DNA of 64,000 nucleotides from Terribacillus halophilus. GTDB taxonomy: Bacteria; Bacillota; Bacilli; Bacillales; Amphibacillaceae. Shown here one piece after another: positions 35,338 to 46,679 of the stretch. The DNA lies in NCBI RefSeq assembly GCF_900101385.1, contig NZ_FMZB01000003.1:343830-407829 (forward strand), read 5' to 3'. Each line of letters starts with the position of its first letter. Position 1 is the first letter of the stretch. Below the pieces are notes generated by a model. It ran no database searches. It saw only the letters and a program-made list of their open reading frames with translations, and had not been told where the DNA came from. The position numbers and the translations under genes were made by a program.

Positions 35338-35946
35338 TTATATGTATTCCTTTTCCTTCGCTATGTAAACTGCTTGTGAACGATTCTGAGCTCCCAGTTT
35401 ATCCATGAGTTCCGAGAAGTAGTTCCGGACTGTACCCGGAGATAAAAATAGTTCCCCGGCGATTTGTTTGGTAGAGTATCCTCTTTCAGCCAGATGGAGG
35501 ATTTGTTTTTCACGCTTGCTTAGCGGATTATCAACCCCCTGTACAAATTGATACGTGATTTCGGGACTTATCACCGTGCGTCCAAGATACACGATATCCC
35601 TTACAGCAAGTGCCAGCTGATCACTCGGCGTATCTTTTAATAGGTATCCTTCCACTTTCATCTTCATCGCTTCTTTTACATAGGCTGCAGTTGAAAAGGT
35701 CGTCAACATCAGCACCTTTTCGGAGCGGTTATTTTGCCGCATCCAATCCACAACTTCCAAGCCGCTGGATTTCGGCATCTCGATATCCAGAATCAGCAAA
35801 TCATATGTCTTTGTTTCGAGTGCTTGCAGAACTTCCTCCCCTGTTGCAGCCTGCGAGGCAACAAAGAAATCTTCCTCTAAATCAAGCATCGTAGCCATCG
35901 CACCCCGAAGCATGTTTTGATCATCCGCCAACAGCATACGAATCAT
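35338..35946 (-). CDS. NarL/LuxR-type response regulator (YvfU/DesR-like)
   Basis: A 202-residue regulator: receiver domain (1-120) with acidic LLADDQ, phosphorylated Asp54 in LLILDIEMPKSSG, and a C-terminal GerE/LuxR helix-turn-helix with LSKREKQILHLAERGYST. The start at 35946 follows AAGGAGG and overlaps the kinase gene by 26 bases. It should control its own ABC transporter operon; a palindrome before the operon is a candidate binding site. Confidence 0.92.
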   Translation of the reverse strand: MIRMLLADDQNMLRGAMATMLDLEEDFFVASQAATGEEVLQALETKTYDLLILDIEMPKSSGLEVVDWMRQNNRSEKVLMLTTFSTAAYVKEAMKMKVEGYLLKDTPSDQLALAVRDIVYLGRTVISPEITYQFVQGVDNPLSKREKQILHLAERGYSTKQIAGELFLSPGTVRNYFSELMDKLGAQNRSQAVYIAKEKEYI

Positions 35947-37066
35947 ACTTAGTTCCTCCTTCAGTTTGCATCGGAACATGTATTGTCAAACGTAATCCGC
36001 TATTTTGCCGTTTTTTAAAATGGACTCTCCCCTTCATCAACCTCACTCTTTTCCTGATTCCATCAACGCCATTTCCTTCTTGCCACTCCCTGCCATCGAA
36101 GCTGCCATTATCCTCCACTTCCAATTGAAGCTCGCTGTCCGATTGAATGACTCGAATCTTACAAGATGTGGCGTTGCTATGACGGATAACATTCGTCACT
36201 GCTTCTTTGACAATATAAGCAAGCAGCGTTTCCTTCGAACTGTCCCTTATCGACGGAAATTGCTGTACCAACTCAAAGTCAATACCCGCTTCCTGTAATC
36301 TATCATGAGCGGATTCCACTTCTTCCTGCAAAGAAACAAGCCGCAAATCGCTAACGATTTCACGCATTTCCTTTAGCAGTGATCTAGCTAGCAGCTGGAT
36401 ATCATGTAATTCCTGTTCTGCCCGTTCTGGATTCTGATATAAGAGTTTCTTCGATATATCACTTTTCACTGAAATAGTCGATAATGTCTGCCCAACTGTG
36501 TCATGTAAATCACGGGCAATTCTATCTCTTTCCCTTTCTTTGATCAGTTCTTCGACTCGGTTGTTTGCTTCGGATAATTCTTGGTTGACTGCTTCCCACT
36601 TTCGATTCCATGTCTCTTGAGCCTTCCAGGCTGCGGGTGTGATCAGACCGATCAATATACCCGGCAATAGATAACCCCAAATTATATTCGTTAAACCAAG
36701 TATATCTACAAGCAGCAAGCAAACTGCCACACTATTGATTGCCGCATACCCCAACCAGAATTTCCACGGCTTCTGCAATCCATACAGCATACTCGTTGCG
36801 TATAAAAGTAAATAAAAATAAGATGCTGATACGAAGAAAACGAGAAAAGCAATAAGCAGTGTCATGATCATGGAAGCAGCAAACGTACGTTCAGGCCTCC
36901 AATATGTTTCTCGATAGCAGATAAAAACAGCAACCAAGATCAGCAAAGTGAACAAAAAACAAAATCCTTCAATATTAAGTAAATACAAGCATGAATAATA
37001 GAAATACAGCAGCCAAAGATGCGGTATATAGCCCTCCTCTTTCGGAAATAAGCGAAATTTCTTCAT
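35921..37066 (-). CDS. Membrane sensor histidine kinase, HisKA_3 type (YvfT/DesK-like)
   Basis: A 381-residue kinase with five or six N-terminal membrane helices (residues about 12-145), no large extracellular domain, a short coiled linker (155-180), dimerisation helix with phospho-acceptor His188 in ERDRIARDLHDTVGQTLS, and an ATP-binding HATPase_c domain (NVIRHSNATSCK, EDNGSF, GNGVDGIRKRV). It resembles DesK, which senses membrane thickness, and YvfT. The signal here is unknown but is probably in the membrane. Confidence 0.9.
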   Translation of the reverse strand: MKKFRLFPKEEGYIPHLWLLYFYYSCLYLLNIEGFCFLFTLLILVAVFICYRETYWRPERTFAASMIMTLLIAFLVFFVSASYFYLLLYATSMLYGLQKPWKFWLGYAAINSVAVCLLLVDILGLTNIIWGYLLPGILIGLITPAAWKAQETWNRKWEAVNQELSEANNRVEELIKERERDRIARDLHDTVGQTLSTISVKSDISKKLLYQNPERAEQELHDIQLLARSLLKEMREIVSDLRLVSLQEEVESAHDRLQEAGIDFELVQQFPSIRDSSKETLLAYIVKEAVTNVIRHSNATSCKIRVIQSDSELQLEVEDNGSFDGREWQEGNGVDGIRKRVRLMKGRVHFKKRQNSGLRLTIHVPMQTEGGTKYDSYAVGG

Positions 37067-37074
37067 CTATATAC

Positions 37075-37809
37075 TCAACTCCTATGCCTGTACTGTAACG
37101 TCATTGCTCCTATAAAGCATAACAAAAAATAACAGACAAGGATTATTATATTAGAAATTTCAATACCCTCTCCTGCAGCGATGTTCCACGCACCCCTTGC
37201 GTATAAGTAAGATGGCAGCCACTCCCCGATCATTTGCACCCATTCAGGAAACGTCCCCAGCGGCATCCAAAGTCCTCCCAAAATCGCAAGGCCCAATACA
37301 ACAATATTCGCTGTTACGGATGCTGTTTGTATTTTTTTCGATTGGGCAATCAAGATTCCGATTGTTAGAAATAGACTCGAGACAACCAACAGCCAAACAC
37401 TTGTCATGATCCATTCTCCGATAGGACGGTCAAATTGTTTCCAAGTATTTATGACAAGGAAGAATACCGAGACAATTATTGAATTGAGCAAGAGCTGGGT
37501 AAGCATGCGAGCGACGAAATATTGTGATGACGTGACAGGATGTATAAAAAGATAGTCCATCCAAGTTTGTCTGCGATCATACATCATTTGCATGCCGAAT
37601 CCTTGTACGGAATTCACTACTAAGCTGTAACAAGTCATAGAAATAAGAAAGAAATAATCAAAGTCTATTCCACTGATTACGACGCCTTTATTGATATACG
37701 TAAACAAGCAGTAAAAGATGAAAGGCGTCAGCAATGAAAAGAATAAAAAATATCTATCTTTTATCATTCGCTGAAGTTCCATGCCAACTGTCAGAATAAT
37801 GGATTTCAT
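37075..37809 (-). CDS. ABC-2 type transporter permease
   Basis: A 244-residue membrane protein with six hydrophobic segments, of the ABC-2/LinK-like permease type. The start overlaps the ATPase gene in an ATGA sequence, and the kinase gene begins eight bases after its stop, so all four genes form one operon. Together with the ATPase it is probably an exporter of a lipid or antimicrobial compound; substrate not deducible. Confidence 0.85.
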   Translation of the reverse strand: MKSIILTVGMELQRMIKDRYFLFFSLLTPFIFYCLFTYINKGVVISGIDFDYFFLISMTCYSLVVNSVQGFGMQMMYDRRQTWMDYLFIHPVTSSQYFVARMLTQLLLNSIIVSVFFLVINTWKQFDRPIGEWIMTSVWLLVVSSLFLTIGILIAQSKKIQTASVTANIVVLGLAILGGLWMPLGTFPEWVQMIGEWLPSYLYARGAWNIAAGEGIEISNIIILVCYFLLCFIGAMTLQYRHRS

Positions 37810-38651
37810 AAGCCAACTCCCTTCCTTGACAATCCTTCCACATAGTTCTCAAGTGTATCTCCTTTAATTTCAAGCTGCTTTAGCTGGATGCTCTTCTGGA
37901 TAAGCAGCTGCAGTTCCTGATCCGCATCATCTGTCAGTTTCCGAAATAACCCTTCATGCAGGCTGTACCCCATGGATAGCAGCAGTTCCTGATGCTTTTC
38001 ATCTGTCCGAAAGCATACTGACTGCCTGAGCTGTCTGATTTCATCGATTGAACGATCCACGGTTAACACGCCGTCTTCCAGATATAACAATCGATCGGCA
38101 ACCTCCTCTGCCTCAGAAAGGATATGCGTCGTAATCAATATGCTGACTCCATCAGCACGTACCGCTGCCAGTTGCTTATGAAACAGGCGCTTGGCTTCCA
38201 GATCCATTCCAGCTGTCGGTTCATCCATGAAGAGCAGCTTTGGCTTGGTCACTACAGCCAGCTGGAATAATAGACGCTTCATTTGTCCTGCACTCAAATT
38301 TTCTGCCAGCATTTTTCTTTTGTCATCCAACCCCGCATCTTTCAAAACAGTATCGACTTGAAACCGTCTGCCATGTAGGGAAAGCACATAGGAAGCAAAT
38401 TGCCTGACTGTCAAATTCCCTATCATGGAAGGCGACTGTGGTAGATAACTAATTCGGGGATTATTCGTTGTCCACTGGATCCCGCCGGCATCTTGCTGCA
38501 GCATTCTTAAAATGATTTTGATTAAAGTGGATTTTCCAGCTCCATTTGTACCAAGCAAGAGGATACTTTCCCCCTCTGACATTTGGAACGTAATATCGCT
38601 AAGAACCGATTGTCCATGGAATGATTTACTGATATGATTCAGCATCAGCAT
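37806..38651 (-). CDS. ABC transporter ATP-binding protein
   Basis: A 281-residue ATPase: Walker A LLGTNGAGKSTLIK, Q-loop SYLPQSP, signature LSAGQMKRL, Walker B LLFMDEPTAGMD and switch His in ITTHILSEAEE. After the nucleotide domain there is a C-terminal extension of about 75 residues. The start at 38651 was chosen for the GGGAGGTGG site; the ATG 21 bases upstream has none. First gene of the operon, in the order ATPase-permease-kinase-regulator as in B. subtilis yvfRSTU. Confidence 0.9.
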   Translation of the reverse strand: MLMLNHISKSFHGQSVLSDITFQMSEGESILLLGTNGAGKSTLIKIILRMLQQDAGGIQWTTNNPRISYLPQSPSMIGNLTVRQFASYVLSLHGRRFQVDTVLKDAGLDDKRKMLAENLSAGQMKRLLFQLAVVTKPKLLFMDEPTAGMDLEAKRLFHKQLAAVRADGVSILITTHILSEAEEVADRLLYLEDGVLTVDRSIDEIRQLRQSVCFRTDEKHQELLLSMGYSLHEGLFRKLTDDADQELQLLIQKSIQLKQLEIKGDTLENYVEGLSRKGVGL

Positions 38652-38704
38652 ATTGCCACCTCCCATTAACAAGATAACAAGTCATAACGCAGGAAGTAAG
38701 GAAG

Positions 38705-38730
38705 AAATGTCATGTAGAAATATGACATTT
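38705..38730. promoter_or_regulatory. Inverted repeat upstream of the ABC/two-component operon
   Basis: Perfect 9-bp arms AAATGTCAT and ATGACATTT separated by eight bases, 54 bases before the ATPase start, with a further GTCAT just after. No strong sigma-A promoter is seen downstream, consistent with an activator site for the encoded response regulator. This link is an inference. Confidence 0.5.
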
Positions 38731-38738
38731 GTCATAGG

Positions 38739-38766
38739 AAAAGACCACTTCAGCAAGTGGTCTTTT
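38739..38766. terminator. Hairpin terminator after the DUF1385 gene
   Basis: A perfect 12-bp stem (38739-38750 with 38755-38766) with Ts on both strands, about 80 bases past the DUF1385 stop. Confidence 0.7.
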
Positions 38767-38844
38767 ATGCTAATCAAATTATTGAAGGATGTATGGTAAA
38801 GATGATAGTGATCCATAAGATCAACTTATCTTTTTTGACTTTCT

Positions 38845-39627
38845 TTAAGCAATTGTTTTTGATTTACGCATCTCCTCCTCTTTCTCTAGCAAGCTTTGAA
38901 ATGCTTTAAGTGAAGCCTCTATATGTTCTTCCTTCGGTTTTGATGTTGTCAGGAACTGTGATGCATATGTAATCCACTTAAACGGCGTGACAACCATTCG
39001 GAAGTACTTGTTTTGATTCATGATTACTTCTCCGTAAAAAGGAAACCACAATATGATCTTCAGCCACGTGGCAATTGGAATGAATACCATGATCACCGTA
39101 TATGTAATTAGTAAAAATATACATCCTGTCCCACACCACTCATGGATTCTCGATGTGTTTTTCCCTTCTTCTACATTAAGCGGTCTTCCCTGTAAATATA
39201 AGTTATGGACAATATGCTCTGCAGCATGGTATTTACCAGTTGGAGTTAATTTCAGCACGATAGTTACCATGATCAAACCTGTAAGCATTCCGAAAATAAA
39301 TCCCGCCTCAGCGTTTCCTGATTGAGAAGTGAATAAACCCATTACTGCCTGGATACGATAATTCATTGCAATAGGTGCAACAAGGAACAGGAGACCTACC
39401 CACCATTTCATATAAAAGGCATAAATCGTGTCCGCAAAACCTCTAAGTACCGGAATTAGAAGCATGTTGTTCAACCAATTGGGTAATGAATTAAGCTTTT
39501 GAATCTCTACACTTATCTCACCAGTTTTATTTCTTTTTGCGCGGGATTGATAGTTTTTACCGTAAAATGAGACCGCATCACCATGTGCCATGCCGCCATT
39601 AACTAATAACTCATTTATTTTCATCAT
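38845..39627 (-). CDS. DUF1385-family membrane protein (YqhQ-like)
   Basis: A 260-residue protein with about four membrane segments (65-85, 105-130, 165-190 and nearby). It has the DUF1385 motifs KYHAAEHIVHNLY and RPLNVEEGKNTSRIHEWCGTG, where YqhQ proteins have YHGAEHKTIN and a Cys-Gly-Thr motif. The start follows AAGGAGAGG; the first two Met codons are adjacent. A palindrome overlaps its promoter and the PadR gene diverges from it, so it is probably PadR-controlled. Function unknown. Confidence 0.75.
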   Translation of the reverse strand: MMKINELLVNGGMAHGDAVSFYGKNYQSRAKRNKTGEISVEIQKLNSLPNWLNNMLLIPVLRGFADTIYAFYMKWWVGLLFLVAPIAMNYRIQAVMGLFTSQSGNAEAGFIFGMLTGLIMVTIVLKLTPTGKYHAAEHIVHNLYLQGRPLNVEEGKNTSRIHEWCGTGCIFLLITYTVIMVFIPIATWLKIILWFPFYGEVIMNQNKYFRMVVTPFKWITYASQFLTTSKPKEEHIEASLKAFQSLLEKEEEMRKSKTIA

Positions 39628-39677
39628 AATCCTCTCCTTTTTAAGATCACAGTCCTACGCTATCTCTGCATCACCAC

Positions 39678-39704
39678 TCGTTATATCGCAACACGATATA
39701 ACGA
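39678..39704. promoter_or_regulatory. Palindromic operator overlapping the DUF1385 promoter
   Basis: Perfect 11-bp arms (39678-39688 TCGTTATATCG, 39694-39704) around a five-base centre. On the minus strand TTGTTC (39708-39703), 17 bases, TATAAC (39685-39680) form a good promoter in which the palindrome covers the spacer and -10, typical of repression. The divergent PadR protein is the likely binder, by position. Confidence 0.65.
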
Positions 39705-39784
39705 ACAATGATATATTAATCCCTATCGCCACAATTTTCAACCCTTAATTTCCTTTTTGTTAGAAAAAGGTGCTGCTTCTGATA

Positions 39785-39793
39785 TGCTATAAT
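39785..39793 (+). promoter_or_regulatory. Extended -10 promoter of padR-DUF2812
   Basis: TGCTATAAT (39785-39793) is an extended -10 element 51 bases before the padR start; no clear -35 is seen. Confidence 0.45.
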
Positions 39794-39843
39794 AATGTAG
39801 TCACTATAGAAGGTATGATAAACAGCCAATTGGAGGTAGCAGA

Positions 39844-40182
39844 ATGAAAAAAACCTCACCAGTACAATACTTACCACTTACACATACAACTTTTTATATA
39901 TTGATTTCCCTCACCACCCCTCTTCATGGGTATGGCATCATGCAAAAAGTAGAAGAGATGAGCAAAGGTGAGGTAAAGTTAGGTCCAGGAACTTTATATG
40001 GCGCATTAAGTAAATTGGAAAAACAAAAAATCATTGCTAAAACCCAAGAAGACGGTGAACGAAGAAAATGCTACATACTTACAGAGTTAGGGAAACAAGT
40101 TGTGAAGTTAGAGTGGAGTCGCCTGCAAAACTTAGTTGAAGTAAGTCGAAAAAAGGTTGAAAGCATTGAGGTGGAAGAGTAA
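39844..40182 (+). CDS. PadR-family transcriptional regulator
   Basis: A 112-residue winged-helix regulator of the short PadR-s2 class: LTHTTFYILISLTTPLHGYGIMQKV, GPGTLYGALSKLEKQKII and RRKCYILTELGK are the diagnostic segments. GGAGG precedes the start. Four bases after its stop the DUF2812 gene begins, a very common PadR partner. It probably represses the divergent DUF1385 gene through the palindrome at 39678-39704, and perhaps itself. Confidence 0.92.
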   Translation: MKKTSPVQYLPLTHTTFYILISLTTPLHGYGIMQKVEEMSKGEVKLGPGTLYGALSKLEKQKIIAKTQEDGERRKCYILTELGKQVVKLEWSRLQNLVEVSRKKVESIEVEE

Positions 40183-40186
40183 ATCT

Positions 40187-40693
40187 ATGCACAAAGAAAA
40201 AAAAGTATTCAAGATCTTTTTGGCGTGGCAGGACAAGAGTGAAGAAATTTGGTTAAACAGGATGGCAAAAAAAGGATGGGCCTTGAAATCCTATAAATTT
40301 CTCTATACCTTTGAAAAAATCGAGCCTGCTTCGTATATATATAGACTGGATTATAAATCTACCAGCGACAATGACCTGAATGAATACAAAACGATTTTTC
40401 AGGATACTGGCTGGGAGTATGTTACGCGGTACGGAAATTGGTACTATTTCCGTACAAAAGAGTCCCAGGAGCATACCCCTGAAATTTATACCGAACGTGA
40501 ATATCAAATTGAAAAATACAATAGCTTGCTGCAACATCTGCTTACAGTATTCATTACATTCATCATACTTGCAGTAAGCATGGCCTTTTTGCAAAATTCA
40601 ATAGTATTGGATGTGTTTTTTACCTTATTAATCATGATCTTTATTTTATGTATTTTCAAAGTTAGACAAAAAATTTCTAAATTAAGGGATTAA
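40187..40693 (+). CDS. DUF2812 membrane protein, PadR partner
   Basis: A 168-residue protein; the N-terminal DUF2812 domain has the typical KIFLAWQDKSEEIWLNRMAKKGWAL and later YRLDYKS and TGWEYVTRYGNWYYFR, followed by two hydrophobic helices (about 118-160). Start at 40187 is preceded by GAGGTGGAAG. In many Firmicutes a DUF2812 protein follows a PadR gene, probably as a membrane-linked sensor or anti-repressor, but no function is proven. Confidence 0.85.
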   Translation: MHKEKKVFKIFLAWQDKSEEIWLNRMAKKGWALKSYKFLYTFEKIEPASYIYRLDYKSTSDNDLNEYKTIFQDTGWEYVTRYGNWYYFRTKESQEHTPEIYTEREYQIEKYNSLLQHLLTVFITFIILAVSMAFLQNSIVLDVFFTLLIMIFILCIFKVRQKISKLRD

Positions 40694-40709
40694 ATAAAAC
40701 GGTATAAAT

Positions 40710-40744
40710 CGGTTCCTCTACTTCAATGAAAGTAACAGGAACCG
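40710..40744 (+). terminator. Terminator of padR-DUF2812
   Basis: A long hairpin: eight-bp outer stem, a bulge, then a five-bp inner stem, followed by CTTTTG. Confidence 0.7.
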
Positions 40745-40808
40745 CTTTTGTGTCAACCTGCAAAAGCCTGTATCCCAGACAAGATTTCTATTAATACCTT
40801 ATATAAAA

Positions 40809-40842
40809 AGATTGTAGAGAAACTGGAGTTCCTCTACAATCT
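40809..40842 (-). terminator. Terminator of pepF
   Basis: A perfect 11-bp stem (40809-40819 with 40832-40842) followed by TTTTTATAT on the minus strand. Confidence 0.8.
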
Positions 40843-40870
40843 GCCCACCACTGTCTATGGCTCTTTCCTA

Positions 40871-42664
40871 TTATTCTGCAGTCAATTTCAGGAATTCTTC
40901 GATATCCTGCTTACATACCTCGATAGCTTTTAACCAAAATGCCTTATCCGTCAAATCTTCCTGCAAATGCTTCATCGCCAAATCTTCTACCGTCATTCGC
41001 CCAGTATCCTCCAGCAATGCATTGTAGAAGCGTTCAAAGTCTTCCGGATTCTCAGCAGCTTTGGCATAGATGCCCGTGCTGAACAAGTAACCGAACGTAT
41101 ACGGGAAATTATAGAACGGCACGTCTGTTGCATAGAAATGCAATTTGGATGCCCAGAATGTCGGATCATATTCATCAAGCTGGTCATTGTATGCTTCTTT
41201 TTGAGCTTCGACCATCAACTCACGCAATCGTGCTGCGGATACGAGTCCTTCTTTGCGCTCCTCATAAAATCTAGTCTCAAACAAGAATCGCGCATGGATA
41301 TTCATGAAGAAAGCGATACTGCGCTGAATTTTTTCCTCAATCAATGCAATTTTTTCTTCCTTCGTTTCCGCTTCTTTTACCGCGGCATCCGAAACGATCA
41401 GTTCTGCCAATGTAGAAGCTGTTTCCGCTACGTTCATCGCATATTCTTGATTCAGCTGTTCCACATCGTTCATCGCATAACTATGATAAGCATGACCCAG
41501 TTCATGCGCAAGTGTCGATACATTGGAAGCTGTTCCGCTGAATGTCATGAAGATCCGGCTTTCTTTTTTGTCAGGGAAGCTCGTGCAAAAACCACCTGGA
41601 CGTTTGCTATTACGGTCTTCCGCTTCGATCCAGCGCTTCACGAATGCTTGCTGTGAGAAATCAGCCATTTGGCTGCTGTAAGTGCGGAAATGCTTCACGA
41701 TGAAATCAGCTGCTTCATCGTAAGTTACATGTTTCGTTGCAGAAGAAAGCGGCGCATCAATATCATACCAGCTCAATTTCTCCAGTCCCAAAATCTCAGC
41801 TTTACGCTGCAAATATTTTACGAATGCATCTTTCTCATCCGTAATGGCTCCCCACATAGCATCCAATGTTTCCTGAGACATACGGTTATAAGCAAGCGGT
41901 TCCTTCAACACATTATCCCATTTGCGGTGTTTGTATGACTGCAGACGGAAACCAGCCAAGTGGTTAAGCGTTTCAGCAAAGAAATCTTCCTTCTCTGTCC
42001 ATGCTTCCTGCATTCTGGCAAACACATGCTGACGAACTTTCCGATCCGCAGCATCAAGCTTATTAGCTGCTTGGCCGACGGAATAATATTTCTCTTTTCC
42101 ATCGATTTGCAACGGTACTTGAATACTGCCGACAATCGTGTCATACATGCTTCCCCAGCCATGGTAGCCATCGATAGCCAAATCATTCAGCAATACTTCC
42201 TGCTCAGGCGCAAGCTTTTCAGCTGCCTCTTTTTTGCGCTCATCAAGGATGAATGCATAATTGATCAATTCCGGCTGCTCAAGCAGCTGCTCCCATGTCT
42301 GCTGTGGTACTTGTGTAATCACTCTATCCACACCGGTAAGTGTCCCGCTATAAGCAGCCATAAGTTCATCTTTTTTCCCGGACCATTGCTTCGCTTTCTT
42401 ATCCGTCACATCTTGCGCTACCAAACATTCAACGAATGCAACAACCTCAAATACATGTTTCGCAGATGATTCCCACTTTTCCAGGATGCGTACTAAGCCA
42501 GCAGTATCTTCACCTTGATCAGGTACTTGGAAAGAGTCCAGAGCCTGCTTCCATTCACTTATTGCCTGTTCTGCATTGCCTGCGTATTCTTCCAGGGCAG
42601 GAGAATTGCTTCCTCCCGGGAAAATCACATCCAAATCCCAAGTTTGTCCATATTTATTTGTCAT
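40871..42664 (-). CDS. pepF: Oligoendopeptidase F, M3 family
   Basis: A 597-residue cytosolic zinc metallopeptidase that cleaves oligopeptides. The active site is TLAHELGHAYHSY with His387, Glu388 and His391; the third ligand Glu is in YAMNVAETASTLAEL. The N-terminal oligopeptidase F domain has about 200 residues. Length and motifs agree with the PepF/YjbG group. It stands alone between its own terminator and the terminator of the collagen-like gene. Confidence 0.93.
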   Translation of the reverse strand: MTNKYGQTWDLDVIFPGGSNSPALEEYAGNAEQAISEWKQALDSFQVPDQGEDTAGLVRILEKWESSAKHVFEVVAFVECLVAQDVTDKKAKQWSGKKDELMAAYSGTLTGVDRVITQVPQQTWEQLLEQPELINYAFILDERKKEAAEKLAPEQEVLLNDLAIDGYHGWGSMYDTIVGSIQVPLQIDGKEKYYSVGQAANKLDAADRKVRQHVFARMQEAWTEKEDFFAETLNHLAGFRLQSYKHRKWDNVLKEPLAYNRMSQETLDAMWGAITDEKDAFVKYLQRKAEILGLEKLSWYDIDAPLSSATKHVTYDEAADFIVKHFRTYSSQMADFSQQAFVKRWIEAEDRNSKRPGGFCTSFPDKKESRIFMTFSGTASNVSTLAHELGHAYHSYAMNDVEQLNQEYAMNVAETASTLAELIVSDAAVKEAETKEEKIALIEEKIQRSIAFFMNIHARFLFETRFYEERKEGLVSAARLRELMVEAQKEAYNDQLDEYDPTFWASKLHFYATDVPFYNFPYTFGYLFSTGIYAKAAENPEDFERFYNALLEDTGRMTVEDLAMKHLQEDLTDKAFWLKAIEVCKQDIEEFLKLTAE

Positions 42665-42766
42665 ATGTATACCTCCCTTAAACTACCTTCCTATTATACG
42701 CTTTGCTATATTGACTGAAAAGTTTTATTGTTCGATAATTTTCGGCGTAGATTGAAAAACATAGAA

Positions 42767-42795
42767 AGACCATAGCAAAACAGATGCTATGGTCT
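42767..42795 (-). terminator. Terminator of the collagen-like gene
   Basis: A perfect 11-bp stem (42767-42777 with 42785-42795). On the minus strand only a short T-rich stretch follows. Confidence 0.65.
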
Positions 42796-42802
42796 CTATA
42801 TG

Positions 42803-46261
<3,459 letters not shown>

Positions 46262-46474
46262 CGATGATTTCTGCCTCCTTCAAAAAAAATAAATTAATCC
46301 TTAGCTCACAATCTCTTTCTATAACTATTCACACGAATTATTTCCTGACTCCTTGTTTGACCTATATCCCTATAAGTCTTCCATAAATGTACAAGTCCAT
46401 GTTTTTATAAAATCAAGGGCTATAAAAAAGTTTTTTGCCAGATTTTCTAACATACAACCCCAACAACAGTGTAT

Positions 46475-46488
46475 TGGTAACGCTTACA
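46475..46488 (+). promoter_or_regulatory. cre-like CcpA site upstream of ilvD
   Basis: TGGTAACGCTTACA keeps the CG core and the right half of the cre consensus TGWAANCGNTNWCA (two mismatches on the left). Its centre is about 89 bases upstream of the predicted start, close to the place of the activating cre in the B. subtilis ilv-leu promoter. Confidence 0.5.
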
Positions 46489-46506
46489 AATAGATTGACT
46501 TATTTA

Positions 46507-46521
46507 AAGAATCTGAAAATT
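46507..46521 (+). promoter_or_regulatory. CodY-box-like sequence, upstream
   Basis: AAGAATCTGAAAATT matches 12 of 15 positions of the CodY consensus AATTTTCWGAAAATT. It lies between the cre-like site and the -35. Confidence 0.5.
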
Positions 46522-46535
46522 TATCCAAATAGCTG

Positions 46536-46564
46536 TTGACCTAGCTCTGGTTAGGCGTTATGAT
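46536..46564 (+). promoter_or_regulatory. Sigma-A promoter of the ilv-leu operon
   Basis: TTGACC (46536-46541), 17 bases, TATGAT (46559-46564). Predicted start near 46571, leader of about 110 bases to ilvD. Confidence 0.65.
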
Positions 46565-46588
46565 AACTGACAATCAATCAAATAAATG

Positions 46589-46603
46589 AATTTTCTAATT
46601 ATT
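46589..46603 (+). promoter_or_regulatory. CodY-box-like sequence, downstream
   Basis: AATTTTCTAATTATT matches 12 of 15 positions of the CodY consensus and lies about 20-30 bases after the predicted start, suited to repression. Confidence 0.4.
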
Positions 46604-46679
46604 CATTCCGTTCATTTTTCGCATTCAATCACACGTAAAAAAAAAGAGAACTTTTGCAGCTGGGAGGTGTTTTGATCAA

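Noticed and set aside
40748..40933. 61-residue plus-strand frame between DUF2812 and pepF
   Set aside because: Contains the pepF terminator hairpin and overlaps the pepF end; no ribosome site.
46262..46470. Sporulation promoter for the collagen-like gene
   Set aside because: No convincing sigma-K, sigma-E or sigma-A pair found on the minus strand, so none is called although spore expression is suspected.
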